From Rhizobium sp. P40RR-XXII (GTDB lineage: Bacteria > Pseudomonadota > Alphaproteobacteria > Rhizobiales > Rhizobiaceae), in assembly GCF_012641405.1 (NCBI RefSeq), contig NZ_JABAII010000007.1, positions 62,001 to 126,000 of the forward strand: a stretch of DNA of 64,000 nucleotides. The letters run 5' to 3'. A program made the position numbers and the translations under genes. The notes under the pieces are model-generated. The model saw nothing but the letters and a program-made list of their open reading frames with translations, did not search any database and was not told where the DNA came from. Every line of letters starts with the position of its first letter. Within the stretch, counting starts at the first letter, position 1. Of this stretch, positions 1 to 9,768 are shown piece after piece.

Positions 1-1
1 C

Positions 2-640
2 GCCGGGCTCGACACGGTCGGCATCCGCGTGCCCCAGGGCTTTGCCGGCGAGCTGATCCGCGCCTTCGACAGGCCGCTTGCCGCGCCGAGCGCCAATACG
101 TCGGGCAAGATCAGCGCCACCAGCGCAGATCATGTCGATGACGATCTCGGGGAGCGGATCACGCTCATCCTCGACGCCGGGGCCTCGATCGTTGGCGTAG
201 AGTCGACCATCGTCAAGGTCGAGGACGGCGAGTTGCGCCTCCTGCGGCCCGGTGGCCTTGCGGCAAGCGAGATCGAGCGGGTGGCGGGCAAGCCGCTGAA
301 GCGCAGGAAGAAGGCTTCGGCCGCCATTGAGGCACCCGGCATGCTTGCCTCGCATTACGCACCGGGGGCTGCCGTGCGGCTCGACGCGACGGATGTCTCC
401 GCAAACGAGACGCTGATCCGCTTCGGGACGCCCGAGATTGCCGGCATCGATAAAGCCGTCGCCGTGCTGGACCTGAGCGCCACTGGCGACCTTTCGGAGG
501 CCGCCGCAAACCTTTTCGACTTCATGAAGCGCGCCGATGCTACGGGTGCTGCGACCATTGCCTTTTCGCATATTCCCGACGAGGGCCTCGGCGAGGCCAT
601 CAACGATCGGCTGCGCCGTGCCGCCGCGCCCAGAGAATAA
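2..640 (+). CDS. Threonylcarbamoyl-AMP synthase, Sua5/YrdC type (3' part only)
   Basis: This frame is open from the left window edge and ends in TAA at 638-640, so the N-terminal part lies outside. Enzymes of this family make threonylcarbamoyl-AMP from threonine, bicarbonate and ATP for the universal t6A37 modification of ANN-decoding tRNAs in the cytoplasm. The visible part shows the YrdC-core segment LAAPSANTSGKISATSADHV and, after a basic linker, the extra C-terminal Sua5 domain (GMLASHYAPGAAVRL onward), so it is the long Sua5 form and not the short TsaC/YrdC form. Twenty bases separate it from the oxidoreductase gene downstream, so the two could be co-transcribed. Confidence 0.93.
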   Translation, partial: AGLDTVGIRVPQGFAGELIRAFDRPLAAPSANTSGKISATSADHVDDDLGERITLILDAGASIVGVESTIVKVEDGELRLLRPGGLAASEIERVAGKPLKRRKKASAAIEAPGMLASHYAPGAAVRLDATDVSANETLIRFGTPEIAGIDKAVAVLDLSATGDLSEAAANLFDFMKRADATGAATIAFSHIPDEGLGEAINDRLRRAAAPRE

Positions 641-659
641 ATCCGGTAAAGGACACGCC

Positions 660-2090
660 ATGAGCAGCTCCGCCCCCTCTCCCGACCTCCTTGACCGCTT
701 CGCCGCCATCGTCGGCGAAAAACATGCAGTGCGGGGCCCGGCGGAGATCGCACCGCATCTCGTTGAAAATCGAGGGCTCTATCACGGCGCTTCGCCCATG
801 CTGCTAAAGCCCGGTTCGGTGGAGGAGGTCTCCGCTATCCTCAAGCTTGCCAGCGAGACCGGCGCGGCGATCGTTCCGCAGACCGGCAATACCGGCCTTG
901 TCGGCGGCCAGACACCGCGCGACGGAGGCTCCGATATCATCCTGTCGCTGGAGCGCATGAACCGGGTGCGCGACATCGATCCGGTCGGCAATACGATTGT
1001 TGTCGATGGCGGCTGCATTCTTGCCGATGTCCACAAGGCGGTGGCGGAGCATGACCGCATGTTTCCGCTTTCGCTCGGCTCGGAAGGCTCCTGCCGCATC
1101 GCCGGCAATCTTTCCACCAATGCCGGCGGCACGGCCGTTCTTGCCTATGGCAATATGCGCCAGCTCTGCCTCGGCCTCGAAGTCGTGCTGCCGACGGGCG
1201 AAATCTGGAATGGATTGCGCCGGCTGAAGAAGGACAATACCGGCTATGATTTGCGCGATCTCTTCATCGGCGCCGAAGGCACGCTCGGCGTCATCACCGG
1301 CGCGGTGCTGAAGCTCTTTCCGCAACCGCTCGGACATCAGGTCGCCTTTGCCGGCCTGCAATCGGTCGATGACGCGCTGAGCTTGTTCAAGAACGCCTCC
1401 AGCCTGTGCGGCACGGCACTGACCGGCTTCGAGCTGATGCCGCGCATCGGCGTCGAATTCACCACACGGCATATTCCGGGGGTGCGCGATCCGCTGGAGA
1501 CGGCTCATCCCTGGTATGTGCTGATCGATATCTCCACCTCGGATTCGACTGAGACGGCCGAGCGGATGATGACGACGCTGCTGGAAAAGGGCTACGAGGA
1601 CGGCCTCATACAGGATGCGACCATCGCCAGCTCCGAGGCGCAGCAGAAGGCCATCTGGCACATGCGCGAGAGCATGTCCGACGCGCAGAAGCCGGAAGGC
1701 GGCTCGATCAAGCACGACGTTTCCGTGCCGGTGGCGCAGATCCCGCAATTCATGGCGGAAGCCGAAAAAGCCGTTGTCGCCGCCATGCCGGGCGCGCGCG
1801 TCTGCGCCTTCGGCCACATGGGCGATGGCAATATCCACTACAACATCTCGCAGCCTGTCGGCGCGGACAAGGCGGAGTTCATCGGTCGCTGGCGCGAGAT
1901 CAACAAGATCGTGCATGGGCTGGTGCTACAGCACGGCGGTTCGATCTCCGCAGAGCACGGCATTGGCCAGCTGAAGCGCGACGAGCTGGCGACGATCCGC
2001 TCCGATATCGAGATGGACCTGATGCGCCGGATCAAGACGGCCTTCGACCCGGCCGGGATCATGAATCCCGGGAAAGTCCTCAAGGTCTGA
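660..2090 (+). CDS. FAD-linked oxidase, GlcD/D-2-hydroxyglutarate dehydrogenase-like
   Basis: The product (476 aa) is a flavoprotein of the VAO/GlcD family that oxidises a 2-hydroxy acid and passes electrons to a soluble or quinone acceptor. An N-terminal FAD_binding_4 domain (about residues 40-215) carries PQTGNTGLVGGQ and the GTLGVITGAVLKLFP block. The C-terminal FAD-oxidase domain carries GHMGDGNIHYN, a metal/substrate site in this family, and the signature EHGIGQLKR. The ATG at 660 is preceded by AAGGA at about 6 bases; an upstream in-frame ATG at 537 would run inside the preceding gene and has no ribosome site. The exact substrate (D-lactate, D-2-hydroxyglutarate or glycolate) cannot be told from sequence. 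Confidence 0.93.
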   Translation: MSSSAPSPDLLDRFAAIVGEKHAVRGPAEIAPHLVENRGLYHGASPMLLKPGSVEEVSAILKLASETGAAIVPQTGNTGLVGGQTPRDGGSDIILSLERMNRVRDIDPVGNTIVVDGGCILADVHKAVAEHDRMFPLSLGSEGSCRIAGNLSTNAGGTAVLAYGNMRQLCLGLEVVLPTGEIWNGLRRLKKDNTGYDLRDLFIGAEGTLGVITGAVLKLFPQPLGHQVAFAGLQSVDDALSLFKNASSLCGTALTGFELMPRIGVEFTTRHIPGVRDPLETAHPWYVLIDISTSDSTETAERMMTTLLEKGYEDGLIQDATIASSEAQQKAIWHMRESMSDAQKPEGGSIKHDVSVPVAQIPQFMAEAEKAVVAAMPGARVCAFGHMGDGNIHYNISQPVGADKAEFIGRWREINKIVHGLVLQHGGSISAEHGIGQLKRDELATIRSDIEMDLMRRIKTAFDPAGIMNPGKVLKV

Positions 2091-2092
2091 TC

Positions 2093-2827
2093 CTAGACGG
2101 TCACCACGACCCGCTCGGAAGCAAAGCAGCCGACCTGGCAGGAAATGACCGTGCCACCGGCATCGATGTCTTCGCCGGCATAGGCAAGCACGGGCGTCAG
2201 GCGCGATTGCTGCAGAAGCCGCGCCTCGGTTTCCGTGGGCATGCGCGCCGTGATGTCGGTGGAACGGCGCCAATAATCCGTCACGCCGTACTCCTTCAGC
2301 GCCGCCGTGAACGAGCCCATTGCGGCGAATTTCTCCGCGAGGCCGGGAAAGTGCTTTGCCGAGCAGCTGCGCATGACGACCGAGACGGGAAGCGCGTCGG
2401 CATAGGCGACCAGGCACATTTCCAGCACAGTATCGCCCGGCTGCAGGTTCAACCTCGCGGCAATATCGGCGGTTGCCGGAACTTCCCTTGCCGAAGGAAC
2501 CTTGCGGGTGAGGTTTGCATCCGTCGCGGTGAGATCCTTGCTGAAGCGCACCTTGTTGCCCAGTTGGAAGCGGACAGGCATGTCGGCGCGGACATAGGCG
2601 CCGCTGCCGCGCGCCACGCGCAAGAGCCCCTCGCCCTCCAGCTCGGCAATCGCGCGCCGCATCGTCACCCTGGAGACGCCGAATTGTTCGGACAAAGCAC
2701 GCTCGCTCGGCAGGCGGCTGCCCGGCGCATGCCGGCCCCCATCAATGGCGCGTCTGAGTTCGGCGGCAACAGTCGCCCAGCCTCCCACAGCTTTTGCACC
2801 TTCGTCCCGTTGATTTTTCTCATCCAT
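2093..2827 (-). CDS. GntR-family regulator, HutC/PhnF subfamily (wHTH + UTRA)
   Basis: This 244-aa protein has an N-terminal winged helix of the GntR type (about residues 17-80, with SRLPSERALSEQFGVSRVTM and RVARGSGAYVRA) and a C-terminal UTRA ligand-binding domain (about 98-235), the HutC subgroup layout. ATG at 2827 is chosen over a GTG one codon upstream. It is divergent from the MOSC gene at 2900, and the 72-base spacer holds a perfect 20-bp palindrome suited to a HutC-type dimer, so it probably controls itself and the MOSC gene. It ends 3 bases from the convergent oxidase gene. PhnF is the closest named relative by layout, but no phosphonate genes are nearby, so the effector is unknown. 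Confidence 0.9.
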   Translation of the reverse strand: MDEKNQRDEGAKAVGGWATVAAELRRAIDGGRHAPGSRLPSERALSEQFGVSRVTMRRAIAELEGEGLLRVARGSGAYVRADMPVRFQLGNKVRFSKDLTATDANLTRKVPSAREVPATADIAARLNLQPGDTVLEMCLVAYADALPVSVVMRSCSAKHFPGLAEKFAAMGSFTAALKEYGVTDYWRRSTDITARMPTETEARLLQQSRLTPVLAYAGEDIDAGGTVISCQVGCFASERVVVTV

Positions 2828-2845
2828 CACAAATCTGTCACCTTG

Positions 2846-2865
2846 AAATTGGTATATACCAATTT
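2846..2865. promoter_or_regulatory. Perfect 20-bp palindrome, probable GntR/HutC operator
   Basis: The centre reads AATTGGTATATACCAATT and the dyad is perfect over 20 bases. It contains the GT-TA-TA-AC core expected of HutC/PhnF-type sites. It lies midway between the divergent gntR (start 2827) and MOSC (start 2900) genes, where it could block both promoters. Binding by this regulator is inferred. Confidence 0.7.
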
Positions 2866-2899
2866 ATAAAGATCCAGATTGTTTATGGAAGGGTTCGGC

Positions 2900-3451
2900 A
2901 TGGGCGACAAGCGCATATATGTGACCTCGGTCAGCAGCAGCGGCGTGCACGAGTTCAGCAAGCAGATCAGAGATCATATTCAACTGCTGACGGGGCTCGG
3001 CGTGGAAGGAGATGCGCATATGGGGGTGACGGTGAAGCACCGCTCCCGCGTCGCGGTCGATCCGACGCAGCCCAATCTGCGCCAGGTGCATATCATCCAT
3101 GACGAGCTGTTCGACGAACTAGCCGAAAAGGGATTTTCCGTTGCGCCGGGCGACATGGGTGAGAATATCTCGACCAGAGGGATCGACCTGCTTTCCCTAC
3201 CTCAAGGCACGCGCCTGCATATCGGCGAGGAAGCGATCGTCGAGGTGACCGGCTTACGCAATCCCTGCAAGCAGATCGACAACTTTCAGAAAGGCCTGCT
3301 GCATGCGGTGCTCGATAAGGATGCCGATGGCGGACTGGTTCGCAAGGCCGGCATCATGGGCATCGTCTCGCAGGGCGGCCGGGTGCGGCGCGACGATACG
3401 ATCCGTGTCGAGCTGCCGCCGCTGCCGCACATCAAGCTTGAGCGGGTTTAA
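2900..3451 (+). CDS. MOSC-domain protein
   Basis: The 183-aa product is a single MOSC domain, the fold shared by the molybdenum cofactor sulfurase C-terminus and YiiM/mARC-type proteins, which handle sulfur or bind molybdenum cofactor. The family's single conserved cysteine is visible in TGLRNPCKQIDNF (about Cys123), and the GDMGENI segment that precedes it in the fold is also present. Start ATG 2900 has a GGAAGGG ribosome site 6 bases upstream; two earlier in-frame ATGs lack one. It is divergent from a GntR regulator with a shared palindrome, which suggests ligand-controlled expression. The substrate is unknown. Confidence 0.88.
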   Translation: MGDKRIYVTSVSSSGVHEFSKQIRDHIQLLTGLGVEGDAHMGVTVKHRSRVAVDPTQPNLRQVHIIHDELFDELAEKGFSVAPGDMGENISTRGIDLLSLPQGTRLHIGEEAIVEVTGLRNPCKQIDNFQKGLLHAVLDKDADGGLVRKAGIMGIVSQGGRVRRDDTIRVELPPLPHIKLERV

Positions 3452-3517
3452 TATCGAGATCAATCTGACGCCCTCCACCTGAGGAGAAGCCAGCTCTGAG
3501 TTTGCTGAGCGTCCGAT

Positions 3518-3564
3518 ACCCCCCTCTGTCCCTTTCGGGACATCCCCCCACAAGGGGGAGATTG
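3518..3564. repeat. Rhizobial palindromic intergenic repeat, copy 1 of an inverted pair
   Basis: This 47-base G/C-rich unit (CCTCTGTCCCTTTCGGGACA in its left half, then a CCCCC/GGGGG hairpin) recurs almost exactly, inverted, at 3657-3705. Each copy can fold by itself, and the pair can form a longer hairpin. Such units are common intergenic repeats in rhizobia. Confidence 0.8.
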
Positions 3565-3656
3565 TTGGGAGTATGTCGCACCACTTCACTAAGTCAGCGC
3601 ATTTTGGTTTCTGCGGGCGAGACGTTTGTTTGAGGCAGGCATGTGCCGCTGGTCAC

Positions 3657-3705
3657 CAATCTCCCCCCCTGTGGGGGAGATGTCCCGAAAGGGACAGAGG
3701 GGGGT
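3657..3705. repeat. Rhizobial palindromic intergenic repeat, copy 2 (inverted)
   Basis: This is the reverse complement of the unit at 3518-3564 with about three differences; 92 bases separate the copies. The pair fills most of the gap between the convergent MOSC and ftsK genes (3452-3751), where no gene is seen and where it may help end transcription from both sides. Confidence 0.8.
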
Positions 3706-3751
3706 GCACACTCTCCGCGATTATCGCAGCCAATGTCATCCCCCAATTATA

Positions 3752-6700
3752 CTAATCGAAATCGTCCTGACCCGAATTGCCGCCGCCATTGCGGTTGCCG
3801 GTGATGATCTCGCGCTTGCCGACATGGTTGGCGGGGCCGACCAGACCGTCCTTTTCCATCCGCTCGACGAGCGAGGCGGCGCGGTTGTAGCCGATGCCGA
3901 GGCGACGCTGGATGTAGGAGGTCGAACACTTCTTGTCGCGCATGACCACCTTGATCGCCTGCTCGTAAAGATCGTCGCCGTCTTCCGAGGCAATCGCGCC
4001 CTTATCGAAGACTGCGGTATCTTCTTCCTCGTCTTCTTCGTCCTCGTCGGCGGTGACGGTGTCGAGATATTCCGGACGGCCCTGCAGCTTCAGGTGAGCG
4101 ACGACCTTCTCGACTTCCTCATCGGACACGAAAGGACCGTGAACGCGGGAGATGCGGCCGCCACCGGCCATATGCAGCATGTCGCCCTGGCCGAGGAGCT
4201 GTTCGGCACCCTGCTCGCCAAGAATGGTGCGGCTGTCGATCTTCGACGTGACCTGGAAGGAGATGCGCGTCGGGAAGTTCGCCTTGATGGTGCCAGTGAT
4301 GACGTCGACCGAGGGACGCTGCGTTGCCATGATCAGGTGAATACCGGCGGCACGCGCCATCTGCGCCAGACGCTGGATCGCACCTTCGATCTCCTTGCCG
4401 GCGACCATCATCAGGTCGGCCATCTCGTCGACGATGACGACGATATAGGGCATCGGCGTCAGGTCCATTTCTTGGCTTTCCTCGATCGGGGCACCGGTAC
4501 CCTTGTCGAAGCCGGTCTGGACCATGACGTGGATCGTCTCACCCTTTTCCTTGGCGGAGGCAACGCGGCTGTTGTAGCCGTCGATGTTGCGAACGCCGAG
4601 GCGCGACATCTTCTTGTAGCGATCCTCCATCTCGCGCACCGCCCATTTCAGCGCCATGACGGCCTTCTTGGGATCGGTGACGACGGGGGTCAGGAGGTGC
4701 GGGATGCCGTCATAGACGGAAAGTTCCAGCATCTTCGGATCGACCATGATGAGGCGGCACTGTTCCGGCGTCATGCGGTAGAGCAGCGACAGGATCATCG
4801 TGTTGATCGCGACCGACTTGCCCGAGCCGGTGGTGCCGGCAACCAGCAGATGCGGCATCTTCGCCAGCTCCGCGATGACGGGCTCGCCGCCGATGGTCTT
4901 GCCGAGGCCAAGCGCCAGCTTATAGCCGCTCTTCTCGAAATCGGGCGAATCGATCATCTCGCGGAAATAGACGGTCTCGCGGTTGACGTTCGGCAGTTCG
5001 ATGCCGATGACGTTGCGGCCGGGAACGACGGCGACGCGAGCCGAAAGAGCCGACATCGAACGGGCGATATCGTCGGCGAGGTTGATGACGCGCGAGGATT
5101 TGACGCCTGGCGCCGGCTCAAACTCATAAAGGGTGACGACCGGGCCTGGACGGACATGGATGATCTCGCCCTTGACGCCGAAGTCCTCCAGCACGCTTTC
5201 CAGAAGGCCGGCATTCTGCTCCAGCGTTTCCTGCGTCATGATCACGCCGGAACGAACGGCAGGTTCCTGTAGCAGTTCGCGCGGCGGCAGCTCGTATTCG
5301 CCGTCAGCGGAGCGGGCGATCGGCCGCCATTCGGGCGGCGTCAGCGATGCGGGCCGGCGCGGCGAGATCCGCGATGGTGGTGCGTCGATCAAACGCTGAG
5401 CGGCGGCTTCGACCGCGGGGATCGTCGGCGCAGCCTTGGCGACCGGTTGGGCAGCAGCCGGCGCGGCGGCCTTGGTCGGCATCGGCGCCACGACCATGAC
5501 AGGCGCGGGCCGGGTTTCAGCTTCGGCACCATAGACGGCGGTTACGAAAGCGGGCGGCACGAATGTTTCGGCCGGCTCCGCGACGGTCCGCGGCTCGGCC
5601 GCAGGTGCTTCGACGATGACGGGGTCCGCCTCGACGACCGGGGCCAGAACGGCGGCCTCAAGCGCGGCAAGCTCGTCCATGGCCGGCGTGCTCAGATCTG
5701 CCTCCAGTAAGCTGGAAGCGGTTCCGACGGGGGCAATCGTTTCGGCGACCGAAGACGGCACGACAATGGGTTGTGCCTCGACAGCGGCGGCCGGACGGCG
5801 GCACTCGACGACGCGGAACTTCGCAATGATCGATTCGGCATCGACTTCCGGCTTGGGCGGCATTGCCGGCTGCTTCGGCCCACCCTTGAGGGCAGAGACG
5901 AACTCACCGTCGAACGGCATCGCATCCCAGAAGGCGAAATCGGAAAGATGGACAAGACGCGACTCGACCACAGGCGCGGCTAGGGACTCGGGAACACTTG
6001 ACTGTACAGGGGAAGCATCCAGCGCGATCGCGGGAGCTTTCGAAAATGCGGTAGCGATAACGGTCATCTCCAATGCGTCCGGCTCGGTTGCCGGAGAATT
6101 CTGAATTAGTGAGGGCATGTAGCCCCCGACCGCAAAAGGCATGTCCTCAAGCGGCGGCAGGTGGAACTCGTCCTGCCGCGCGGGCGGAACGACAATGGTT
6201 GCAGCCGGGGTTGCAGCCGCCTCGACGACCGGCGACTCCATCACGCGCATGGTAGCGTGCGCGGAGACCTGCGGCCTGACTTCGGCCTTCGGCTCGGCCG
6301 GCGGACGGCGGCTGATGATTTCGTTTTCGCGCGTGCGGGTGAAGCGCACGTTCGGACCCATCAGGAAGGCATTCTGCCAGCCGGGCGATGCGAGATCTTC
6401 CGCGGAGATTCCCTGCGGCAGAATGGCCATTTCCTGCTCGCTCGTAGCGGCGGCTGCCTGCAGCGCTTCCACGACCGGCGGCGGTGCGGCGGCGGTGCGC
6501 CGTCTCACCTCTTCGGCAAGGCGCTTTTCCTCGGCGCGGCGCTGTTCTTCAGCCTTGCGCTTGGCTTCGCGGGCGTTGCGAATCTTCTCTTCCAGAAACG
6601 CGCGGCGAGCGGCGATCTGCTCGGACCGGCGCGCCTCTTCGGCTGCCTGCTCCGGGTCGAGATCGCCCTCCGGCTGGACGCCTTGTGACGCATTGGAAAC

Positions 6701-6778
6701 TGTCGTTCGGGAAAGACGCATGAGACCTGCAACCCAGTCATTGATATTGCCGTTGGCTTCCCAAATCGAATAGGGCAA
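3752..6778 (-). CDS. ftsK: DNA translocase FtsK without N-terminal membrane segments
   Basis: FtsK-family motors pump double-stranded DNA at the division septum and direct it by reading polar sequences. This 1008-aa protein has a charged, probably coiled-coil segment (about 42-95), a long Ala/Pro/Glu-rich linker (about 96-500), the alpha-beta motor (about 510-900) with Walker A GTTGSGKS (near 648-655) and Walker B IVVIVDE (near 779-785), and a C-terminal gamma winged helix (about 940-1000, [20 protein letters not shown]). No hydrophobic segment long enough to cross a membrane is seen, whereas classical FtsK has four. I recall rhizobia carrying two FtsK paralogues, and this looks like the soluble one. 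A later Met (residue 20) is an alternative start. Confidence 0.95.
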   Translation of the reverse strand: MPYSIWEANGNINDWVAGLMRLSRTTVSNASQGVQPEGDLDPEQAAEEARRSEQIAARRAFLEEKIRNAREAKRKAEEQRRAEEKRLAEEVRRRTAAAPPPVVEALQAAAATSEQEMAILPQGISAEDLASPGWQNAFLMGPNVRFTRTRENEIISRRPPAEPKAEVRPQVSAHATMRVMESPVVEAAATPAATIVVPPARQDEFHLPPLEDMPFAVGGYMPSLIQNSPATEPDALEMTVIATAFSKAPAIALDASPVQSSVPESLAAPVVESRLVHLSDFAFWDAMPFDGEFVSALKGGPKQPAMPPKPEVDAESIIAKFRVVECRRPAAAVEAQPIVVPSSVAETIAPVGTASSLLEADLSTPAMDELAALEAAVLAPVVEADPVIVEAPAAEPRTVAEPAETFVPPAFVTAVYGAEAETRPAPVMVVAPMPTKAAAPAAAQPVAKAAPTIPAVEAAAQRLIDAPPSRISPRRPASLTPPEWRPIARSADGEYELPPRELLQEPAVRSGVIMTQETLEQNAGLLESVLEDFGVKGEIIHVRPGPVVTLYEFEPAPGVKSSRVINLADDIARSMSALSARVAVVPGRNVIGIELPNVNRETVYFREMIDSPDFEKSGYKLALGLGKTIGGEPVIAELAKMPHLLVAGTTGSGKSVAINTMILSLLYRMTPEQCRLIMVDPKMLELSVYDGIPHLLTPVVTDPKKAVMALKWAVREMEDRYKKMSRLGVRNIDGYNSRVASAKEKGETIHVMVQTGFDKGTGAPIEESQEMDLTPMPYIVVIVDEMADLMMVAGKEIEGAIQRLAQMARAAGIHLIMATQRPSVDVITGTIKANFPTRISFQVTSKIDSRTILGEQGAEQLLGQGDMLHMAGGGRISRVHGPFVSDEEVEKVVAHLKLQGRPEYLDTVTADEDEEDEEEDTAVFDKGAIASEDGDDLYEQAIKVVMRDKKCSTSYIQRRLGIGYNRAASLVERMEKDGLVGPANHVGKREIITGNRNGGGNSGQDDFD

Positions 6779-6943
6779 GGATGGTTAATAAGTTCCTTCC
6801 TGCCGTTGTGGAAAGCAGCCATCCCGCCCCGGTCGAACGACCCCTGCGCATCCCGGTAAACCCCACGGAAACAAGCGCATGGCGGTCCTTTACCGGCGCG
6901 AAACCGCGACGAGGAGACAGGTTAAATTTTTTGCGGGAGCCTG

Positions 6944-9451
6944 CTATCGCGACGAGGACAGTTGCGCGATGGAAAGCAGCGTGTCGGCGCTGATGCCGGC
7001 GCTGGAAGAGGAGCCGGTGAGAATCGAAAGCGCCGGAGATGTCGAGGAGGTCGTATTGTTCTCGAGGTCGTACATCGCGGAGAATCGCTGCAGCAGCTTG
7101 TTGACCTTGTCGGGGTCCTGCAGGTCGGTAACGTCGACGAATTTGCTCAGCATCTTGGCCTGGGTATCGACATCCATGTTGGAGATCGAGCTCGGCAGAT
7201 TGTAGGTCGTGGTGATGACCTCATAAAGCGCCGAATCGCCCATGATGTCATAGACCGAATTGATATCCGGCGCTTTGCGCTGGAAGTAGAGGGCCAGGCG
7301 CACGCCGGCATTGGTCTCGCCTTCCTGATCTTCCAGCGTCTGATGCAGGTAAAGATCGTTGGTTGCGGCGAGCGTGCCCTGGTTTTGCGCCGTGCCCAAC
7401 TTACTGTCGGTCAGGTTTCCGTCGGTGTCGAAATTGAACGCTTCGACGATGCTCTTGAACTTGGCACCGTCATCCGTGTTGATGAAGCTCTTCGAATCGG
7501 ACAGATCCGAAGCAAACGCCTTCTTCAACGTGGCCGTATCGACGGTCTTCGGATCGATGCCGTTGGCAGTCAGGATGAAATTGGTCAGTTTGCTGTCGGC
7601 CAGCAGATCCTTGAGGCTGGTGACCTTGACGATATTGGTCGCAAAATAGGTGCCGGCGTCCTTGGCGTCGCTGGTCGCCTTGGTCAGCTCGGCGCCCGTC
7701 AGACCGGCCGTGGTCCGGCTGGAATAATCGGAGATATAGCTGTTGACCTGCGTCTGCGACAGGGACTGGATCGGCGCCTTCAGATTGCCCTTGCTGTCGA
7801 AGTTGAAGGCCTTGGCAAGCTCGGTAAAGCGTGGATCCTTCAGCGAATTGACATAGCTCTTCGGATCGTAGGGGTCGCTTTCGAGGATCTTCGTCAGCTG
7901 GGACTTGGTGACTTCGTTCTCGCTGATCCCATAAGCCCGTAGCGCCATCTCGTAGAGTTCCGGCGCGCTGTCGTTGGTGGTATCGCTGTCGGCGGTGTTG
8001 CTCGTGAAGAAATCCTTGATGGTCTTCACGTCGGAGATGCGGTTCTTGTAATTGTTGACGGCATCCGTCGTCAGCGTCGACTGCGACGACTGGTAGCTGC
8101 TCATATAGGCCTTGGAGGCCGCGTCGATCTCATCCTGTGACTGCGCGGTTTGGCCGGAGGCGAGCGTGCCGTCCGATTGGAAATTGAACTGCGAAACGAC
8201 ATCAGTCAGGCCGAATATGGCGGCGGTCGACGGATCGCCGAAAGCATTCTTGAAGACGACCGCCGGCGTCGTCGGATCGATGTTGTAGGCCTGCCTGATG
8301 TAGTCGAAGAGGCGCGTATCAGAGGTCAGCTGGTCGACGGAGGTGATCGAACCGATGTGGTTCTTGTAGTAAAGGTCATTGTCGGCCGCACCGACGCTCG
8401 TGACGAACGAGGGCACGGTGGAATTATAGGCGCTCATCACATCGGCCTGCTGGCCGAGGGTCTGGGGGCCTCTCGGATAGTTTGCGGTATAGGCTGTCGT
8501 CGTGGCGCTGATCTGATCCGCGGTCTGCGCCTGCGAGCCGGAGGCGACTGTTCCATCGCTCTCAAAGTTGAACTTGGCCATGACATCCGTCAGCCCGTTC
8601 GAAGTCGCCGTACCCGCATCCTCGGCCGAAGCGTTGAACTGATCGGCCGTGATATAGGCGGGGATATCGAATGCCGTCTTGACGTATTGGAACAGCTGCG
8701 GATTGGACGTCAGCTGATCGACGGAGGTAATCTTGCCGATATTGGCCTCGTAATAGGCCGTATCGCTGTCCGCCGTCGATGTCTTGACCGTGCCGTCGGC
8801 ATTGAAATTGAATTCCGCCACCAGGGCCTTGTCGGCGGCGCTGCCGTTCTGATTGACGTAGCTGTTGGGATCGCTGGGATCGCTCGTCAGCATCTGCTTC
8901 AGAATGGAGTTCGACGCATAGGTCGGGTCGATGCCATAGGCCTGCAGCACATAGTTGCGCAGGCGAGTGTTGCCGAGGAGATCATCGACCGTCTTAACGG
9001 AGCTGATATTCTGGCTGTAGTAGTTCGTTTCGGTCGCCGCGGCCGTCTCCTCATTCGTAAACGACTGCTGATAAAGGCCGATGAGATCGTCTTCCTGCGT
9101 GCTGGTCTGTGCCGTATTCGTGCTGCCCGTACCGAAATTGAACGCGGCCGCGAACTGCTTGTAGCGCGGATCGGTCAGCTTATTTGCGAAACTGCTGGAG
9201 TCGCTGAGGTCGCTGGTCAGCACCTGTTTCATAAAGGCCTTGGCATAGGTCATGTCCGAAAGCCCGTAGGCTTCCATGGCGTAACTGTATAGCTGATAGT
9301 CATTCAGGAAGTCATCGACATCGGTTACTTTGCCGATATTGGCGTTGTAATAGTCGATCAAACGCTTGTTTTGCGACTGTGATGCCACCTGGTTGAGCGA
9401 GGTCGCCATATCTCTGGTTGCGATCGTATAACCAAGATAAGTGGAAATCAT
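6944..9451 (-). CDS. Large DUF1217 repeat protein
   Basis: The 835-aa product belongs to the DUF1217 family and is built of about seven copies of a 70-90 residue unit. Each begins like YYxxNIgkVtsVDDLL, passes through a (Y/F)VxxAYGID motif and ends AFNFdxDG; units start near residues 29, 142, 225, 360, 465, 600 and 700. It is Asp/Ser/Thr-rich and nearly Cys-free, and no signal peptide or membrane segment is seen. The N-terminus MISTYLGYTIATRDM is the family's usual opening. Function is unknown; shorter DUF1217 proteins occur near rhizobial flagellar genes, but no flagellar gene is here. The ATG at 9451 opens the frame with a weak GGGA-like ribosome site. Confidence 0.85.
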   Translation of the reverse strand: MISTYLGYTIATRDMATSLNQVASQSQNKRLIDYYNANIGKVTDVDDFLNDYQLYSYAMEAYGLSDMTYAKAFMKQVLTSDLSDSSSFANKLTDPRYKQFAAAFNFGTGSTNTAQTSTQEDDLIGLYQQSFTNEETAAATETNYYSQNISSVKTVDDLLGNTRLRNYVLQAYGIDPTYASNSILKQMLTSDPSDPNSYVNQNGSAADKALVAEFNFNADGTVKTSTADSDTAYYEANIGKITSVDQLTSNPQLFQYVKTAFDIPAYITADQFNASAEDAGTATSNGLTDVMAKFNFESDGTVASGSQAQTADQISATTTAYTANYPRGPQTLGQQADVMSAYNSTVPSFVTSVGAADNDLYYKNHIGSITSVDQLTSDTRLFDYIRQAYNIDPTTPAVVFKNAFGDPSTAAIFGLTDVVSQFNFQSDGTLASGQTAQSQDEIDAASKAYMSSYQSSQSTLTTDAVNNYKNRISDVKTIKDFFTSNTADSDTTNDSAPELYEMALRAYGISENEVTKSQLTKILESDPYDPKSYVNSLKDPRFTELAKAFNFDSKGNLKAPIQSLSQTQVNSYISDYSSRTTAGLTGAELTKATSDAKDAGTYFATNIVKVTSLKDLLADSKLTNFILTANGIDPKTVDTATLKKAFASDLSDSKSFINTDDGAKFKSIVEAFNFDTDGNLTDSKLGTAQNQGTLAATNDLYLHQTLEDQEGETNAGVRLALYFQRKAPDINSVYDIMGDSALYEVITTTYNLPSSISNMDVDTQAKMLSKFVDVTDLQDPDKVNKLLQRFSAMYDLENNTTSSTSPALSILTGSSSSAGISADTLLSIAQLSSSR

Positions 9452-9768
9452 CAGCAGGATCCCAATAGATCTCTAATAAAGGGGACGAATCTATTTGCCA
9501 TTATTGCATACAAACCTTACCTGAGACTTACACAGGCTCGCCTTATGCGTGCACTATATTGGCGCGCTGCCCTGCCGTGTGTTCATCTTATGGAAACCCT
9601 GATGCATTCGATTTTGCTAACCATTTGAGGACGCAAAGTTTTCTTAACCTCGATTTTTAAGCTGTCTGGAAGGGACGGCGCCTAATCTGCCCAACAACGA
9701 GAGGACAAAAGTTCTCCGAGAGAAGACCGGAAAAACCGGCTCTCAGGTAAAGCAAGGGTAGAAAATCG
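9452..9768. other. Divergent intergenic region, no gene seen
   Basis: These 317 bases separate the DUF1217 gene (minus) from the DUF6101 gene (plus). The stretch is AT-richer than its surroundings (for example GATTTTGCTAACC and AGTTTTCTTAACC near 9610-9650) and should carry both promoters. No reading frame with a ribosome site, no RNA gene and no strong hairpin was recognised. Confidence 0.6.

Noticed and set aside
3626..5272. Long plus-strand open frame antisense to ftsK (548 codons).
   Set aside because: It mirrors the ftsK coding frame in high-GC DNA, has no ribosome site and shows no family resemblance.
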